Source: JAAYJK01 sp964501655
Lineage (GTDB): Bacteria > Bacillota > Syntrophomonadia > Syntrophomonadales > Syntrophomonadaceae
NCBI GenBank assembly: GCA_964501655.1
Contig: CAZCTN010000017.1
Span: 1-64,000 of the forward strand
Reading direction: 5' to 3'
DNA length: 64,000 bases
Under the pieces are notes generated by a model, which saw only the letters and a program-made list of their open reading frames with translations, searched no databases and had not been told where the DNA came from. Both the position numbers and the translations under genes were made by a program. Positions 17,185 through 27,125 of the stretch are shown piece by piece (within the stretch, counting starts at the first letter, position 1; every line of letters starts with the position of its first letter).

Positions 17185-19647
17185 ATGAGTCAAAAAAAGA
17201 AAACTAAAAGGAAACCTAAGAATTGGAAATCAGTAGGAAAGAGTCTGTTGATATGGCTGCTCATTCTGGGTCTGGCCGGAACTGCCGGACTGGTAGGAAT
17301 ATTTGCGGTTGCCGCCCGAGATCTGCCCGATTGGGATCCTGATCTGTTGTCTGGTGCAAAAACTACATTTATTTATGATGATAAACAAGCATATGCTGCC
17401 GGCTTGCATGCCGGTGAAAACAGAACCGAAATAACTTTGGACCAGGTCCCGCAGGATTTGATCGATGCCTTTATAGCTACTGAAGACAGAAGCTTTTATT
17501 CCCATCACGGAGTTAATTATCGCGGTATCGCCCGTTCACTGGTAAGCAATGTCTCATCAGGAGACCTTAAGGGACAAGGAGCCAGCACTATAACCCAGCA
17601 GCTGGCCAGGAACGCCTTCCTCACCTTCGATAAGAAATGGGAGCGAAAATTAAAGGAAATATTATTGGCCTTTAAGATTGAGTCGGCCTATTCCAAGGAC
17701 GAGATACTAAACATGTACTTGAACCTGATCAATTTTGGCTCTGGAGCTTATGGGGTACAGGCGGCAGCCGGAACCTATTTTGGCAAGGATGTGAGTGAAC
17801 TGGACCTTGCTGAATGCACCATGCTGGCCGGAATCCCTAATGCTCCATCATTAAACCCGTTCCAGAATTATGAGTGGTCCAAGAAACGCCAAAAAGAAGT
17901 GCTGAATAATATGGTAGAAGCTGGTTATATTGATCAGGCTACCGCTGATCAGTCCTATCAGGAGGAATTAAAATTTAAAACCTCTGCTTCCACCCACACC
18001 CAGTATGGATATTTTATCGATGCGGTGTTTGATGAAGCAATTGAAATCCTGGCTTCCAAAGAAGTGTATAACGACCCGGAATATGCTCTATACAGAGCAG
18101 GTCTTAAAATCTATACCACTATGGATGCCGATATTCAAAATTATGCTGAAGAATATTTTGCTGATTCCTCCCATTTTCTGCAGCAAAAAAATGAACAGGG
18201 GGAAAATGTACAGGCGGCCATGGCCGTATTTGACCATCAAACCGGCGGAATAAAGGCTATAATGGGAGGCAGAAGCTATGAGCAAAAACGCGGTTTCAAC
18301 CGGGCCACCAGTGCTTACCGGCAGCCCGGATCATCAATCAAGCCCCTGACAGTTTATTCTCCTGCTCTGGAAGCCGGATATATGCCCTTCTATCCCCTGG
18401 ATGATTCACCCCTATCCTATAAAGTGGGCAACGGAGTATGGCAACCGAAAAACTATGACGGAACTTACCGGGGCATCATAAGCATGCGGACTGCAGTGCA
18501 ATATTCGGTGAATACCTATGCTATTCAGCTGCTGGATCTAATCGGTATTCGGTACAGTTTCGATTATGGGCGCAGTCTGGGTTTGGAACTGCTGGATAGC
18601 CCGGGAACCAATGATTTGGGTCTGGCTCCCCTGGCCCTGGGCGGCTTAACTCGCGGAGCCACCCCGGTGCAAATGGCTGCTGCGTATGGAGCAATCGCCA
18701 ACGGGGGAATATACCAGCAACCCCACTTTATTACTCGCATAGAAGATGATGATGGAAACGAGATCTATCGCTATCAGCCCCAATCTCATCGGGCTGTCAG
18801 CGAACAGACTTCCTGGTTGATGACCAGTATGCTGCGCACCGTAGTTGATTCCGGGACCGGAACCAACGCCCGGATTCCAGGGGTGGTTACGGCAGGTAAA
18901 ACCGGAACTTCAGAAGAATACATGGATTCATGGTTCTGCGGTTTTTCCCCGGCTTATTCCATGGCGGTCTGGATGGGTTTCGACAAGGAATATACCATGC
19001 GCAACTATCCGCCCCAGTATCCATCCGAGACTGCCTATGGAGGCAATTGCCCGGCCCGGGCCTTTTCAGCCATACTGACTCGGGCCCACAAGGATTTTAA
19101 GCCTGCACCGCTGTCCCAGCCAGGGGGAATAGTCAGCGTGTCGGTCTGTTCTGTTTCCGGCAAACTGCAGAGCGAATCCTGTCCCGCGGATAAGATTATC
19201 ACCGACTTTTGCCTTAAAGACAAAGTACCTGCCGAAACCTGTGATTTGCATCAATTGGTATCCATATGCAAAGAATCCGGAAAACTGGCCGGGCCATACT
19301 GCCCTGACGTTGAAATGAGGTCGGTAGTTGTGGGCACGGATGAAAAAAGCTCAACTCCTGACAAAATGCCTACGGAAACCTGTGATATCCATACCCAGCC
19401 TGTCTCAGGCTGGTTTACCCGGGAGGTATATGTTTGTCATGATCCCCGGCATGACGGCAAATTATACCAGGCCAATATAGCTGGCCCCCGGGAGACCGGC
19501 GGCTGTCCCGAAGAATATTTGGAGAAGATAACCCTGCAGCCCGGGCAAACATTACCGGACTGTCCTTTACCTGATCACCAGACCACCAGAAAAAAGGCCG
19601 GGGACGTCATCCAGGATATATTTGACGGTGACAGAAACCAAGATTAA
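17185..19647 (+). CDS. Penicillin-binding protein 1A with Cys-rich tail
   Basis: This bifunctional enzyme polymerises glycan strands and cross-links peptides at the outer membrane face. A basic cytoplasmic start is followed by one membrane segment (about residues 16-38), a GT51 transglycosylase domain (ATEDRSFYSHHG, GASTITQQLARN) and a transpeptidase domain with SxxK in QPGSSIKPL, SVN in YSVNTYA and KTGTSE. After it comes a tail of about 170 residues with roughly ten cysteines in repeated pieces such as CSVSGKLQSESCP and CKESGKLAGPYCP, and ETCDLH and ETCDIH. Tails of this kind occur in other Firmicute PBP1 proteins and probably form disulfides or bind metal. ATG 17185 follows CAGGAGG. It is divergent from tyrS. 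Confidence 0.94.
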   Translation: MSQKKKTKRKPKNWKSVGKSLLIWLLILGLAGTAGLVGIFAVAARDLPDWDPDLLSGAKTTFIYDDKQAYAAGLHAGENRTEITLDQVPQDLIDAFIATEDRSFYSHHGVNYRGIARSLVSNVSSGDLKGQGASTITQQLARNAFLTFDKKWERKLKEILLAFKIESAYSKDEILNMYLNLINFGSGAYGVQAAAGTYFGKDVSELDLAECTMLAGIPNAPSLNPFQNYEWSKKRQKEVLNNMVEAGYIDQATADQSYQEELKFKTSASTHTQYGYFIDAVFDEAIEILASKEVYNDPEYALYRAGLKIYTTMDADIQNYAEEYFADSSHFLQQKNEQGENVQAAMAVFDHQTGGIKAIMGGRSYEQKRGFNRATSAYRQPGSSIKPLTVYSPALEAGYMPFYPLDDSPLSYKVGNGVWQPKNYDGTYRGIISMRTAVQYSVNTYAIQLLDLIGIRYSFDYGRSLGLELLDSPGTNDLGLAPLALGGLTRGATPVQMAAAYGAIANGGIYQQPHFITRIEDDDGNEIYRYQPQSHRAVSEQTSWLMTSMLRTVVDSGTGTNARIPGVVTAGKTGTSEEYMDSWFCGFSPAYSMAVWMGFDKEYTMRNYPPQYPSETAYGGNCPARAFSAILTRAHKDFKPAPLSQPGGIVSVSVCSVSGKLQSESCPADKIITDFCLKDKVPAETCDLHQLVSICKESGKLAGPYCPDVEMRSVVVGTDEKSSTPDKMPTETCDIHTQPVSGWFTREVYVCHDPRHDGKLYQANIAGPRETGGCPEEYLEKITLQPGQTLPDCPLPDHQTTRKKAGDVIQDIFDGDRNQD

Positions 19648-19789
19648 TTTAATTCCACCTTTCCTTGGGTTAACCCCGTACAGCGCAGGTGGATGTACAA
19701 ATTTGTCCCGGCAGGTCGGAATAATAACAGACCGCGAGTTGCTTCAGGAAAGGGTAATTTTATCTTCCTGACAGTCTGACAGAGCAAGC

Positions 19790-19893
19790 AAAAAGGCTAA
19801 GAGCAAGGCAACTGGATAGACCCTTCAATCAACGTGCCACCTGTACGCCTCAATGAAGGGTTTTGAGAGTTAACCGAGCTGTTAGCCTTTTTT
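19790..19893 (+). ncRNA. Candidate rod-like structured RNA of unknown family
   Basis: The ends AAAAAGGCTAA and TTAGCCTTTTT pair to close the element. Inside, short stems (AGC with GCT, GG with CC, ACT with AGT) alternate with small internal loops and lead to a 9-bp stem GACCCTTCA with TGAAGGGTT, capped by a loop with a small CGT/ACG stem. The terminal T run suits termination on the plus strand. It may be a small RNA that ends in its own terminator, or simply an elaborate terminator for PBP1A. It does not match 6S RNA, SRP RNA or a riboswitch I know. Confidence 0.4.
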
Positions 19894-19901
19894 GATGGTC
19901 T

Positions 19902-19927
19902 AAGACCCGGGGGTTAGCCCGGGTCTT
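19902..19927. terminator. Hairpin, probable mutS2-side terminator
   Basis: A perfect 10-bp stem AAGACCCGGG pairs with 19918-19927 around a 6-base loop. The T run on either side is short, so termination may be weak or bidirectional. Confidence 0.5.
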
Positions 19928-20132
19928 TACGAGGAGGAGGAAGTCGACAAATTAGTCTGGCGCATCTACTGCTGTATTTGTTGTAGTATTTATTATACTT
20001 ATCGATCTCCCCTGCTAAGACCTTTAATTATTCCCAGCAATGTTTAATAAATCCAATGCACTCCGATTTTATTGGATTGTTCCCCTGGAAAAGTAAAAAT
20101 TGCCGGGGGATGCTAAAAATACTGGCGAGAGT

Positions 20133-22475
20133 TTATTTGAATTCCACCACAGTAACCCCATGGCCTCCTTGTTCCGGCAGACCATCCCTAAACCCTTTGA
20201 CCTGGGGATGAGCCTTGAGATACTTTCTGATGGCGGTCCGCAGCGCCCCGGTCCCTTTGCCATGAATGAGCCAGACTGATTCCAACCCTACCAGCAGTGC
20301 ATCGGCCAGATATTTATCTATCAGCAGTACCGCGTCATCAACCAGCTGCCCCCTAACATCTATCTCCTTGGAGATACTGCGGGCTTTATCCAGGTAGCTC
20401 TCTCCCCTCCAGGGCTTGCCGTCCGGTATCGGGCTGTCCAGCTTGATCAGATTATCCGGCCGTACATTGAATTTCATGCTTCCCACCTGTACGCTCATTT
20501 CTCCCTGAGCACCATGAGAACCTAAGACATAGCCTTTTTGATTGATATTTTTGATAAGAACATAATCTCCTGCATCTATATTCCCGCCCTGGGTTTCTGA
20601 AACAATGGTATCCTGATTATGTTTCAGCGCTATTTTCTTAATCTTCATCCTTTTTTCTTCAACTTCATGCCATTTGGGAGGTTTATCCTGGTCCCTGAGC
20701 AATTCTTTAAATTCCTGCAGGGCTTGGGCTGCTTCCTGCTTAACCCGCCTGATCTCCAGGGTGCTTTCCTCCCGAGTTCGGGTAATTATCTCCTGCCGTT
20801 CCTGCTCCAGTTCTTTCCGGGCTGCATCCAGACGTTCCCGATCTTGCAGCAGATCTTCTTTGATTCGCTTAACCTCTTTGCTCTCCCGGTCCAGGGTATA
20901 ATGACTCTCCTTCAACTGGCGGATCATGTTGCCTACTTCCATTTCCCGCTGTGGAACCAGTTCCCGGGCTTTCTGAACCAGATTCTTTTTCATGCCCAAC
21001 CGGGTAGCTATCTCAAAAGCGTTACTCTGACCCGGCATGCCAGTGGTCAATATATAAGTCGGCTGCAGGCTGACAGGATCAAACTCTACGCAAGCATTCT
21101 CAACCCGCTGGGTCTGATAAGCATAGTTCTTCAATTCGCTCTGATGGGTGGTTACTACCACTTTGGCTCCTTTAAGGCGCAGTTCGTCCAATATTACATG
21201 TCCCAGGGCAGCTCCCTCAACCGGGTCAGTGCCTGCACCCAGTTCGTCCAGGAGTACCAATGATCTCCGATCAGCCCCATCCAGAATCCTGATGATATTG
21301 CTCATGTGGGAAGAGAAAGTGCTCAGGGATTGTTCAATACTCTGCTCATCTCCGATATCCGCATAGATAGAGTCGAATACCGCAATACGACTCTTTTCCC
21401 GGGCGGGAATATATAATCCGCTCATGGTCATAAGCACCAGAAGCCCTATGGTTTTAAGAGTAACTGTCTTCCCCCCGGTGTTCGGTCCGGTAATCACCAG
21501 AACATCAAAATCCTGGCCCAGCTCCACATCCACCGGAACTGCCGATTCACCCAACAGGGGATGTTTGCCCCGGTATATCTCCAAAATACCTCTCATGTTG
21601 GTTATGGGGCGATAAGCATTCATCTTGTAAGCCAGCCGGGCCCGGGCAAATATAAAATCCAGCAAGGCCAACAGATCCTGGTTTCTTTGCAGATCCCCGA
21701 CTATAAATCCCAGCAGGTTGGAAAGGTTTCTCAATATCTGTTCGATTTCCCTCTTTTCCTCCATCTGCATCGAACGCAGGCGGTTGTTCAGTTCCACCAC
21801 TGGCAGCGGTTCTATATACACGGTAGCTCCGCTGGCCGACTCATCATGAACGATACCTTTTACTACCCCTTTGTGTTCTTGTTTAACCGGCACCACATAT
21901 CGGCCGTCCCGCTCGGTCACTAGGGCTTCCTGCAGCAGTTTCTGGTTATCCGCCGATCGGATGAAGTTCTGCAGGTATTCTCTGATCCTACTCCGGAAGG
22001 TGTTTATTTGATTCCTAATATTTTTCAATTCGGGCGAAGCATCGTCTCGTAATTGTCCATCTTCACCTACCGCCCGCTCTATCTTCTGTTCCAGTTCACG
22101 ATCTTCCGTCAAGGAAGAGCAGAGGCTGTTCAGCAGGGGATATTTGTCCCCCTGTACATACTTCGTGGCCTTACGGGATGAATAAAGCAACAGGTATACC
22201 TGACGTAATTCATAAGCAGTCAATACTCCTCCGGCTCCGGCTTTCATCAGCACCTGATCGATAAGCTTCAAGCCGCTCAGAAAGGAAGGCTCTCCAAATC
22301 GCAGGGCTTCCATGGCTTCCCCGGTCTCATCCAGACGGTGGTTTATGATCTCAAAGCTATTGGAGGGATTCATGGCATAAGCCCTGGCCGCTCCGCCTTC
22401 AAATAGAGCCAGCCCAGCCAGCATATCTCTAATCCGAGGGTATTCCAATTTTTCCAGTATTTTTTCTTCTATCAT
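20133..22475 (-). CDS. mutS2: Endonuclease MutS2
   Basis: MutS2 binds branched DNA or collided ribosomes; in Bacillus it has been linked to ribosome rescue and to suppression of recombination. The 780 residues hold a MutS-like core, a Walker A motif GPNTGGKTVTLK, a Walker B region LVLLDELGAGTDP, a long coiled coil (about residues 510-610) and a C-terminal Smr nuclease domain with DVRGQLVDD and WLIHGKGTGALR. It lacks the mismatch-recognition domain of MutS, as expected. It follows the U32 peptidase gene by 34 bases, so the two are probably co-transcribed. Confidence 0.95.
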   Translation of the reverse strand: MIEEKILEKLEYPRIRDMLAGLALFEGGAARAYAMNPSNSFEIINHRLDETGEAMEALRFGEPSFLSGLKLIDQVLMKAGAGGVLTAYELRQVYLLLYSSRKATKYVQGDKYPLLNSLCSSLTEDRELEQKIERAVGEDGQLRDDASPELKNIRNQINTFRSRIREYLQNFIRSADNQKLLQEALVTERDGRYVVPVKQEHKGVVKGIVHDESASGATVYIEPLPVVELNNRLRSMQMEEKREIEQILRNLSNLLGFIVGDLQRNQDLLALLDFIFARARLAYKMNAYRPITNMRGILEIYRGKHPLLGESAVPVDVELGQDFDVLVITGPNTGGKTVTLKTIGLLVLMTMSGLYIPAREKSRIAVFDSIYADIGDEQSIEQSLSTFSSHMSNIIRILDGADRRSLVLLDELGAGTDPVEGAALGHVILDELRLKGAKVVVTTHQSELKNYAYQTQRVENACVEFDPVSLQPTYILTTGMPGQSNAFEIATRLGMKKNLVQKARELVPQREMEVGNMIRQLKESHYTLDRESKEVKRIKEDLLQDRERLDAARKELEQERQEIITRTREESTLEIRRVKQEAAQALQEFKELLRDQDKPPKWHEVEEKRMKIKKIALKHNQDTIVSETQGGNIDAGDYVLIKNINQKGYVLGSHGAQGEMSVQVGSMKFNVRPDNLIKLDSPIPDGKPWRGESYLDKARSISKEIDVRGQLVDDAVLLIDKYLADALLVGLESVWLIHGKGTGALRTAIRKYLKAHPQVKGFRDGLPEQGGHGVTVVEFK

Positions 22476-22509
22476 GATTATCCACCTTAATTTTGGTTCT
22501 TAGCCGGTC

Positions 22510-24996
22510 TCATATCACTCCCCGGTAATAATGCCCCCGGGTTAATGGAGCTGCGGCTTTCCGCTCCAGTTCCTCCCGATACCAGGAGGGTGGTCTGCTG
22601 CTATCCGCCCCGATTTCCTCCAGGGCCTGACGGTACATTCCCAGCAGCTGTACCACCTCCTGCTCCTGTGCATGTCGGGCTTCTATCCTCAATCCGCCCA
22701 CACCCAATCCGATGATTTTATCCAGATCATCTATCATGCATAAAGTCCGGGAATTGAACACATAAAAACGGCAGGAGGTATCGGTATCGACCGGGAAAAT
22801 ATAACCTTTATCATCCCTTATCCCATACCGATCTCTGCGGCACAGACCCGGGCACGATCCGCTCTCATCCCTCAGTATGCCCTGCAACATGCAATATTGG
22901 GAAGTCATCAGGATCACATCCCCATGCACCATAAGCTCAGCCTGCCTCAAGCTGCCCATGTTCTTCAAGCGATTGAAGTTTAGTTCGGGTGACAGGCATA
23001 CCCGCTCTGCTCCCTGCTGCAGCATAAAACGCAGAGAATAAGGATTGAATATATTGAAGCTGTAATCTGCCCGTATTTTTATTTCCCGCTTCTGTGCCCA
23101 GTACAAGGACCCGATATTAGGTGTCATCAGGGTATCAAAGCCGGCTGCTTTCAGCCCTTCCCAGACCCTCAGTTCGCTTGGTTTCTGAATCCGGGGCAGA
23201 GCCGGTATAAACCGGCAGCCATGCCGGGCTGAATAATCCTTGATTGCCAGTAATTGATCAATGGATATCCTTTCTTTCTGCCCTATTCCGGCCAGGTCCA
23301 GGTAAAGGGTATCAACACCGCTTTTAGCCGCCGCATAAGCCTGATCCAGTCCACTGACCGCGATGGTAAGTTCCGGCTTTTCTGCCTGCTTCCCCGGCTT
23401 ATCCAAAGTTAAAAAGCAAGCTTTTCGCTGCCGAAAGGAATCCCGAGCCTGGCTGGACGGTCTTTGAATATTGAGTCTTAACTCTTTTAATCGTTCCACC
23501 GCCCGGCGTCTGGTTTCGTTTATATCACTGAAGGGTATTATCAGATCGCCATCAATCTGGCATTCGAAGCTTCCCAGATAAAAAGGAGTATTCCCCAGGC
23601 GCTCAATCTTGGATCTGATAACTGCTTCTTCCAGGGGCTTGTTTTCAGCCACCCGGGCATTGACCTGCCCGTATTCAATTATCTGATGCCCTCTTTCGTC
23701 GTTCAGGATCAGCTGCAGCGGCTGCCCTGGGGTCAGGATTGCTTTTATATCCACCTGAACTTCAGCTGCTTCAGCGTTTTTTATACTGCCCATAGCCTCC
23801 GAGACCAGTTCCTGGTCATGAGTTTTAAATACCCTGTCATGGGGCGATACTATTCGATCCAGTTTAAACTCCGCTGTTTCTCCGGCTTCAGCAGATGCTG
23901 CCGGCAATCCGTTTACCTTCATGCCCTTAACAATAAAACTCGGATTTTTTCCCTTTTTAACCCATATTTCCAGTCCATCCCCCAAGCTTATCCGCTGGCT
24001 CAACCTGACTGAAGCGATCAGATCCTTATCCTGCGATATCACCCGACCCGTATATACTCCACGGTTGTTGGGACGTTTGCTGCTCAGATATTCATTGCGG
24101 TCAAAAACAAAATATCCGCTGGAAAAACTGCGATTAAATATCTGAAGCAGTCTTTCCCTCACTTGCCGGGCGGGCCGAAAAGCAGGTTCCACCTCCACAA
24201 TATCCAGCACTTCTCGATAAGCCCGGGTTACCACCGCAGTATATTCCGCCCGTTTCATGCGGCCCTCGATCTTTAAGGAATTCACCCCGATATCTCGAAG
24301 TTCAGGCAGGTAATCGATCAGGCATAGATCAGAAGGGCTTAACAGGTACCGTCCTTTATCAGCTGTATTAATCGGCGCTTGGGTATCCAGGGAATAGAGA
24401 TCATAGGGCAAACGACAGGGCTGGGCGCATCGGCCACGGTTGCCACTTCTCCCCCCTACCATACTGCTGAACAAGCACTGACCGGAATAAGAGAAGCACA
24501 AGGCTCCATGAACAAACACTTCTATCTCGGCTGCATGGACCTGGCTTTTTATCTTCTGTATCTCCGCCAGAGTCATTTCCCGGGCCAGCACCACTCTTTT
24601 AATCCCCTGTTTTTCCAGGAATTTGACTCCCTCGGCATTATGTATGGTCATCTGGGTGCTGGCATGCAGTCTCAGCTCGGGCAGAACCTGAGTCAGTGCC
24701 CTCATCAGCCCCACATCCTGTACAATAACCGCATCGACCCCCATCACATGCAGCTTCCAGGCATAGTCCAGACAGGCCCCGAATTCTTCATGGTCTATAA
24801 GGGTATTTATCGTGACATAGACTTTGCGGTTTTTACCATGGGCATACTCCACTGCTCTGGCTATTTCCTGGTCGCTGAAGTTTTCTGCTGATTGCCGGGC
24901 ACTAAAATTCTTGCCGCCCAGATAGACGGCATCCGCTCCGTTCTCTATGGCTGCATATAAAGCCTCCCGGTTGCCGACGGGTGCCAGTAGTTCCAT
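22510..24996 (-). CDS. U32 family peptidase with tandem U32 domains
   Basis: The 828-residue protein begins MELLAPVGNREALYAA and has the U32 signature with its cysteines, GRSGNRGRCAQPCRLPYDL, near residue 180. A DUF3656-like middle part (about 380-490) is followed by a second barrel-like region with QYCMLQG and CPGLCRRDRYG cysteines. Members such as RlhA and TrhP are RNA-hydroxylation factors that probably carry an iron-sulfur cluster, so the name peptidase may mislead. I infer RNA modification here, with the exact target open. AAGGAGG precedes ATG 24996. Confidence 0.9.
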   Translation of the reverse strand: MELLAPVGNREALYAAIENGADAVYLGGKNFSARQSAENFSDQEIARAVEYAHGKNRKVYVTINTLIDHEEFGACLDYAWKLHVMGVDAVIVQDVGLMRALTQVLPELRLHASTQMTIHNAEGVKFLEKQGIKRVVLAREMTLAEIQKIKSQVHAAEIEVFVHGALCFSYSGQCLFSSMVGGRSGNRGRCAQPCRLPYDLYSLDTQAPINTADKGRYLLSPSDLCLIDYLPELRDIGVNSLKIEGRMKRAEYTAVVTRAYREVLDIVEVEPAFRPARQVRERLLQIFNRSFSSGYFVFDRNEYLSSKRPNNRGVYTGRVISQDKDLIASVRLSQRISLGDGLEIWVKKGKNPSFIVKGMKVNGLPAASAEAGETAEFKLDRIVSPHDRVFKTHDQELVSEAMGSIKNAEAAEVQVDIKAILTPGQPLQLILNDERGHQIIEYGQVNARVAENKPLEEAVIRSKIERLGNTPFYLGSFECQIDGDLIIPFSDINETRRRAVERLKELRLNIQRPSSQARDSFRQRKACFLTLDKPGKQAEKPELTIAVSGLDQAYAAAKSGVDTLYLDLAGIGQKERISIDQLLAIKDYSARHGCRFIPALPRIQKPSELRVWEGLKAAGFDTLMTPNIGSLYWAQKREIKIRADYSFNIFNPYSLRFMLQQGAERVCLSPELNFNRLKNMGSLRQAELMVHGDVILMTSQYCMLQGILRDESGSCPGLCRRDRYGIRDDKGYIFPVDTDTSCRFYVFNSRTLCMIDDLDKIIGLGVGGLRIEARHAQEQEVVQLLGMYRQALEEIGADSSRPPSWYREELERKAAAPLTRGHYYRGVI

Positions 24997-25149
24997 ATAT
25001 TAGTATTTCCTCCTTTGGATAGGGCCCATGCTTGCTGGCTGTCATTGGAATTTCAAAAAGCGAGGGCGGCAAAACTGTCAATCTCATCTGACCAGCCGGC
25101 CCGCTGCCATCCTGGCCTGCTGCGATGGGGTGGCTGAAACGGCAATAAC

Positions 25150-26127
25150 TTACCTGAAGGTGGTCAGCGTTTCCATACCGTCCCGTTTAACTCGGATCAA
25201 GCCCGCAGCCGGTATGATCTCCAGTCCTCTTTTCTCCAGTTCGTCCAGGAACAGGTTCAGGCCCAGAGAATCACTGGCCATGTGTCCGGCTATAACCACA
25301 TTGATATGGTTTTCCCGGGCTGCTTTACGATGATTATCTGCCATATGCATACCTATGATGGTTCCCACCCCGGCATTTGCTAATTTCTCATAGGCTTTGA
25401 CTGATCCCGCCGTTCCCCCGGTCATTTTCAGAAATATCTTCCCTGCTCGTCTCTTCTTGTCTCCGGATACTATAGTGGGACCGGCCTTAAATTTCTTAGC
25501 CTGCCGGTATTCAGGTATACCCGTGAGTATATCCACAACATCACCCACCGTCCGGTAAGGAGTTTGAGCAAAGGTCATTTCCAGATAGTGGCTGACCAGA
25601 TTATCTGCCGGTGAGTGCACGCACATAAAGGGAATATCCAGCAGCCTGGCTGCATCTATGGCCCGTTGGTGATTCAGGGGCATAAGATTTCTTTTAACTT
25701 CCGATATCCGGTCCTCCATGATTCCCTCTGCTATGTTTATAGGAACCCCTATTCCTTCCATCATGTCCGACTGGACCTGCATGACATTGTGTAAATCAGC
25801 CTGGGCCATGCCCTCCGGATGATGTGATACAACCAGGTCTATTTTTCTTCCTTTTTCCCTTAACCGGTCCGCCAGGATTATTTCCGCCGTCTCCATATCT
25901 ATACCGCAGAACAGCGACTTGATCTGCTCATCTTCCTGTCCATGCAGTATGCGGGTATCGCTGTAAGGATTAACCAGAGTTTCGGGGTCAAAGAAACCTT
26001 TGTCCGCCTCACTCATTTGCTCGTATTCAGTTTTCTTCTCCTCCAGCAGGCGATTCACTTCATCACCCCGAGGATCGAATTTCTTGCCCATTTCAACTGC
26101 CAATGCATATATCTGTTTAAGTTTCAT
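25150..26127 (-). CDS. NIF3-like metal-binding protein
   Basis: The sequence resembles the NIF3/YbgI family in a long Firmicute version of about 325 residues. Metal-binding features include LVVSHHPEGM and the HSPADNLVSH and GHMASDSLG segments. The biochemical role is unknown; related proteins have been proposed as GTP cyclohydrolase-like or metal-chaperone proteins. ATG 26127 has a GGAGGG ten bases upstream, while the ATG three codons earlier touches that site. It is followed 153 bases later by the U32 gene. Confidence 0.75.
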   Translation of the reverse strand: MKLKQIYALAVEMGKKFDPRGDEVNRLLEEKKTEYEQMSEADKGFFDPETLVNPYSDTRILHGQEDEQIKSLFCGIDMETAEIILADRLREKGRKIDLVVSHHPEGMAQADLHNVMQVQSDMMEGIGVPINIAEGIMEDRISEVKRNLMPLNHQRAIDAARLLDIPFMCVHSPADNLVSHYLEMTFAQTPYRTVGDVVDILTGIPEYRQAKKFKAGPTIVSGDKKRRAGKIFLKMTGGTAGSVKAYEKLANAGVGTIIGMHMADNHRKAARENHINVVIAGHMASDSLGLNLFLDELEKRGLEIIPAAGLIRVKRDGMETLTTFR

Positions 26128-26169
26128 ACTTCCCATCCCTCCTGATTATTCATGCCCTCCATGGTTTAT

Positions 26170-27081
26170 CTATCTTCTTACTCCCAATTGATCCAGAACA
26201 AACGGTGTCACATCGGTAAGTGAAGCTATTTGGTCAAACCGAGTCTTTTTATAATGGTCATGGATCACTATAGTAGGTACCTTATTTAGTGTATGGCCTT
26301 TTTGGCTGATGTCCTCTAAATTCCCGTGGTCGCTGACAATTATCATCATAGTATCCTGCAAATCCAGGTCAGCAATACAATCAGCCATCATCCGATCCAG
26401 CATTTGATAAACTTCGATGGCCCCAGCCAGATCTCTGGCGTGACCAATCCTGTCACTAATGAAATACTCATAAAGAGTAAAATCATACTGCCGGGCCAGG
26501 GAGGCCAGGTTCTTTCCCGCCTGTTCCGGAGTTATTTCTTTTACCGGATATCCCCATTCCACCAATATCCGGTTGGTAAATTCCTGGTAAACCGCATTAC
26601 TGCGGTTAAGATCTTCGATGCTGCGCAGGGGCTGCCCTGAACTAAGCGCTACCAGGGTAGAGGTGGAATGATGAGCCTTTCTCTGCTCAACCAGTTTGAA
26701 GTACTCACTCCGGTAGGCGTTGGCAAAAGTGACTTTTTGCCCCAGATCACTCAAGGTTTTCATAATGCTGTACTGCTGAATGATCTCTCTTAATCTCCGG
26801 GTGGGATAGGCATTAATATGACTGCCAAGCTCTTTGGCGGCGTTTATTCCTGTCCACAGAGTAGTTTGCCCGGTTGCACTCTGAGGAATCCCTGCCACTC
26901 CCAAACAGGCATCGGTTGGAATCATTACTGCCTGCTGGCTGTATACCACCGGGCTGTCCTTATATAGTACGTGCCCCCCCAGAAGGCCATCCAGAAAAGG
27001 AGTTGGAGCAAAAAAATATGGGTTCTCTTCTCCTCTGCTGCCCAACCCAAAGCCATCTATAAAAAACATCAATACTTTCAT
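26170..27081 (-). CDS. Alkaline-phosphatase-superfamily metalloenzyme
   Basis: This 303-residue protein has the fold of phosphopentomutase and cofactor-independent phosphoglycerate mutase. It starts with a metal-binding Asp in MFFIDGFGLG, has a likely nucleophile region SATGQTTLWTG, and ends with the metal site SDHGNLEDIS. It is shorter than phosphoglycerate mutase and lacks its second domain. The substrate is unknown. It lies 42 bases before the NIF3-like gene and 44 bases after the DUF421 gene on the same strand. Confidence 0.78.
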   Translation of the reverse strand: MKVLMFFIDGFGLGSRGEENPYFFAPTPFLDGLLGGHVLYKDSPVVYSQQAVMIPTDACLGVAGIPQSATGQTTLWTGINAAKELGSHINAYPTRRLREIIQQYSIMKTLSDLGQKVTFANAYRSEYFKLVEQRKAHHSTSTLVALSSGQPLRSIEDLNRSNAVYQEFTNRILVEWGYPVKEITPEQAGKNLASLARQYDFTLYEYFISDRIGHARDLAGAIEVYQMLDRMMADCIADLDLQDTMMIIVSDHGNLEDISQKGHTLNKVPTIVIHDHYKKTRFDQIASLTDVTPFVLDQLGVRR

Positions 27082-27125
27082 AAATCCATCGCCGCCAGTG
27101 ATAATATTTTGCCATCAATATTATA

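Larger units (their letters stand above)
19648..20132. other. Gene-free stretch between converging PBP1A and mutS2
   Basis: No open frame here looks real. The region holds a short inverted repeat TCAGGAA/TTCCTGA near 19744-19771, the rod-like RNA candidate at 19790-19893 and a hairpin at 19902-19927. The rest shows nothing I can name. Confidence 0.6.

Noticed and set aside
19825..19845. T-box-like AGGTGGCAC or a sigma-54-like TGGCACG-N4-TTGA on the minus strand
   Set aside because: There is no downstream minus-strand gene to regulate, and the -12 GC is not matched; the bases lie in the loop of the rod-like element.
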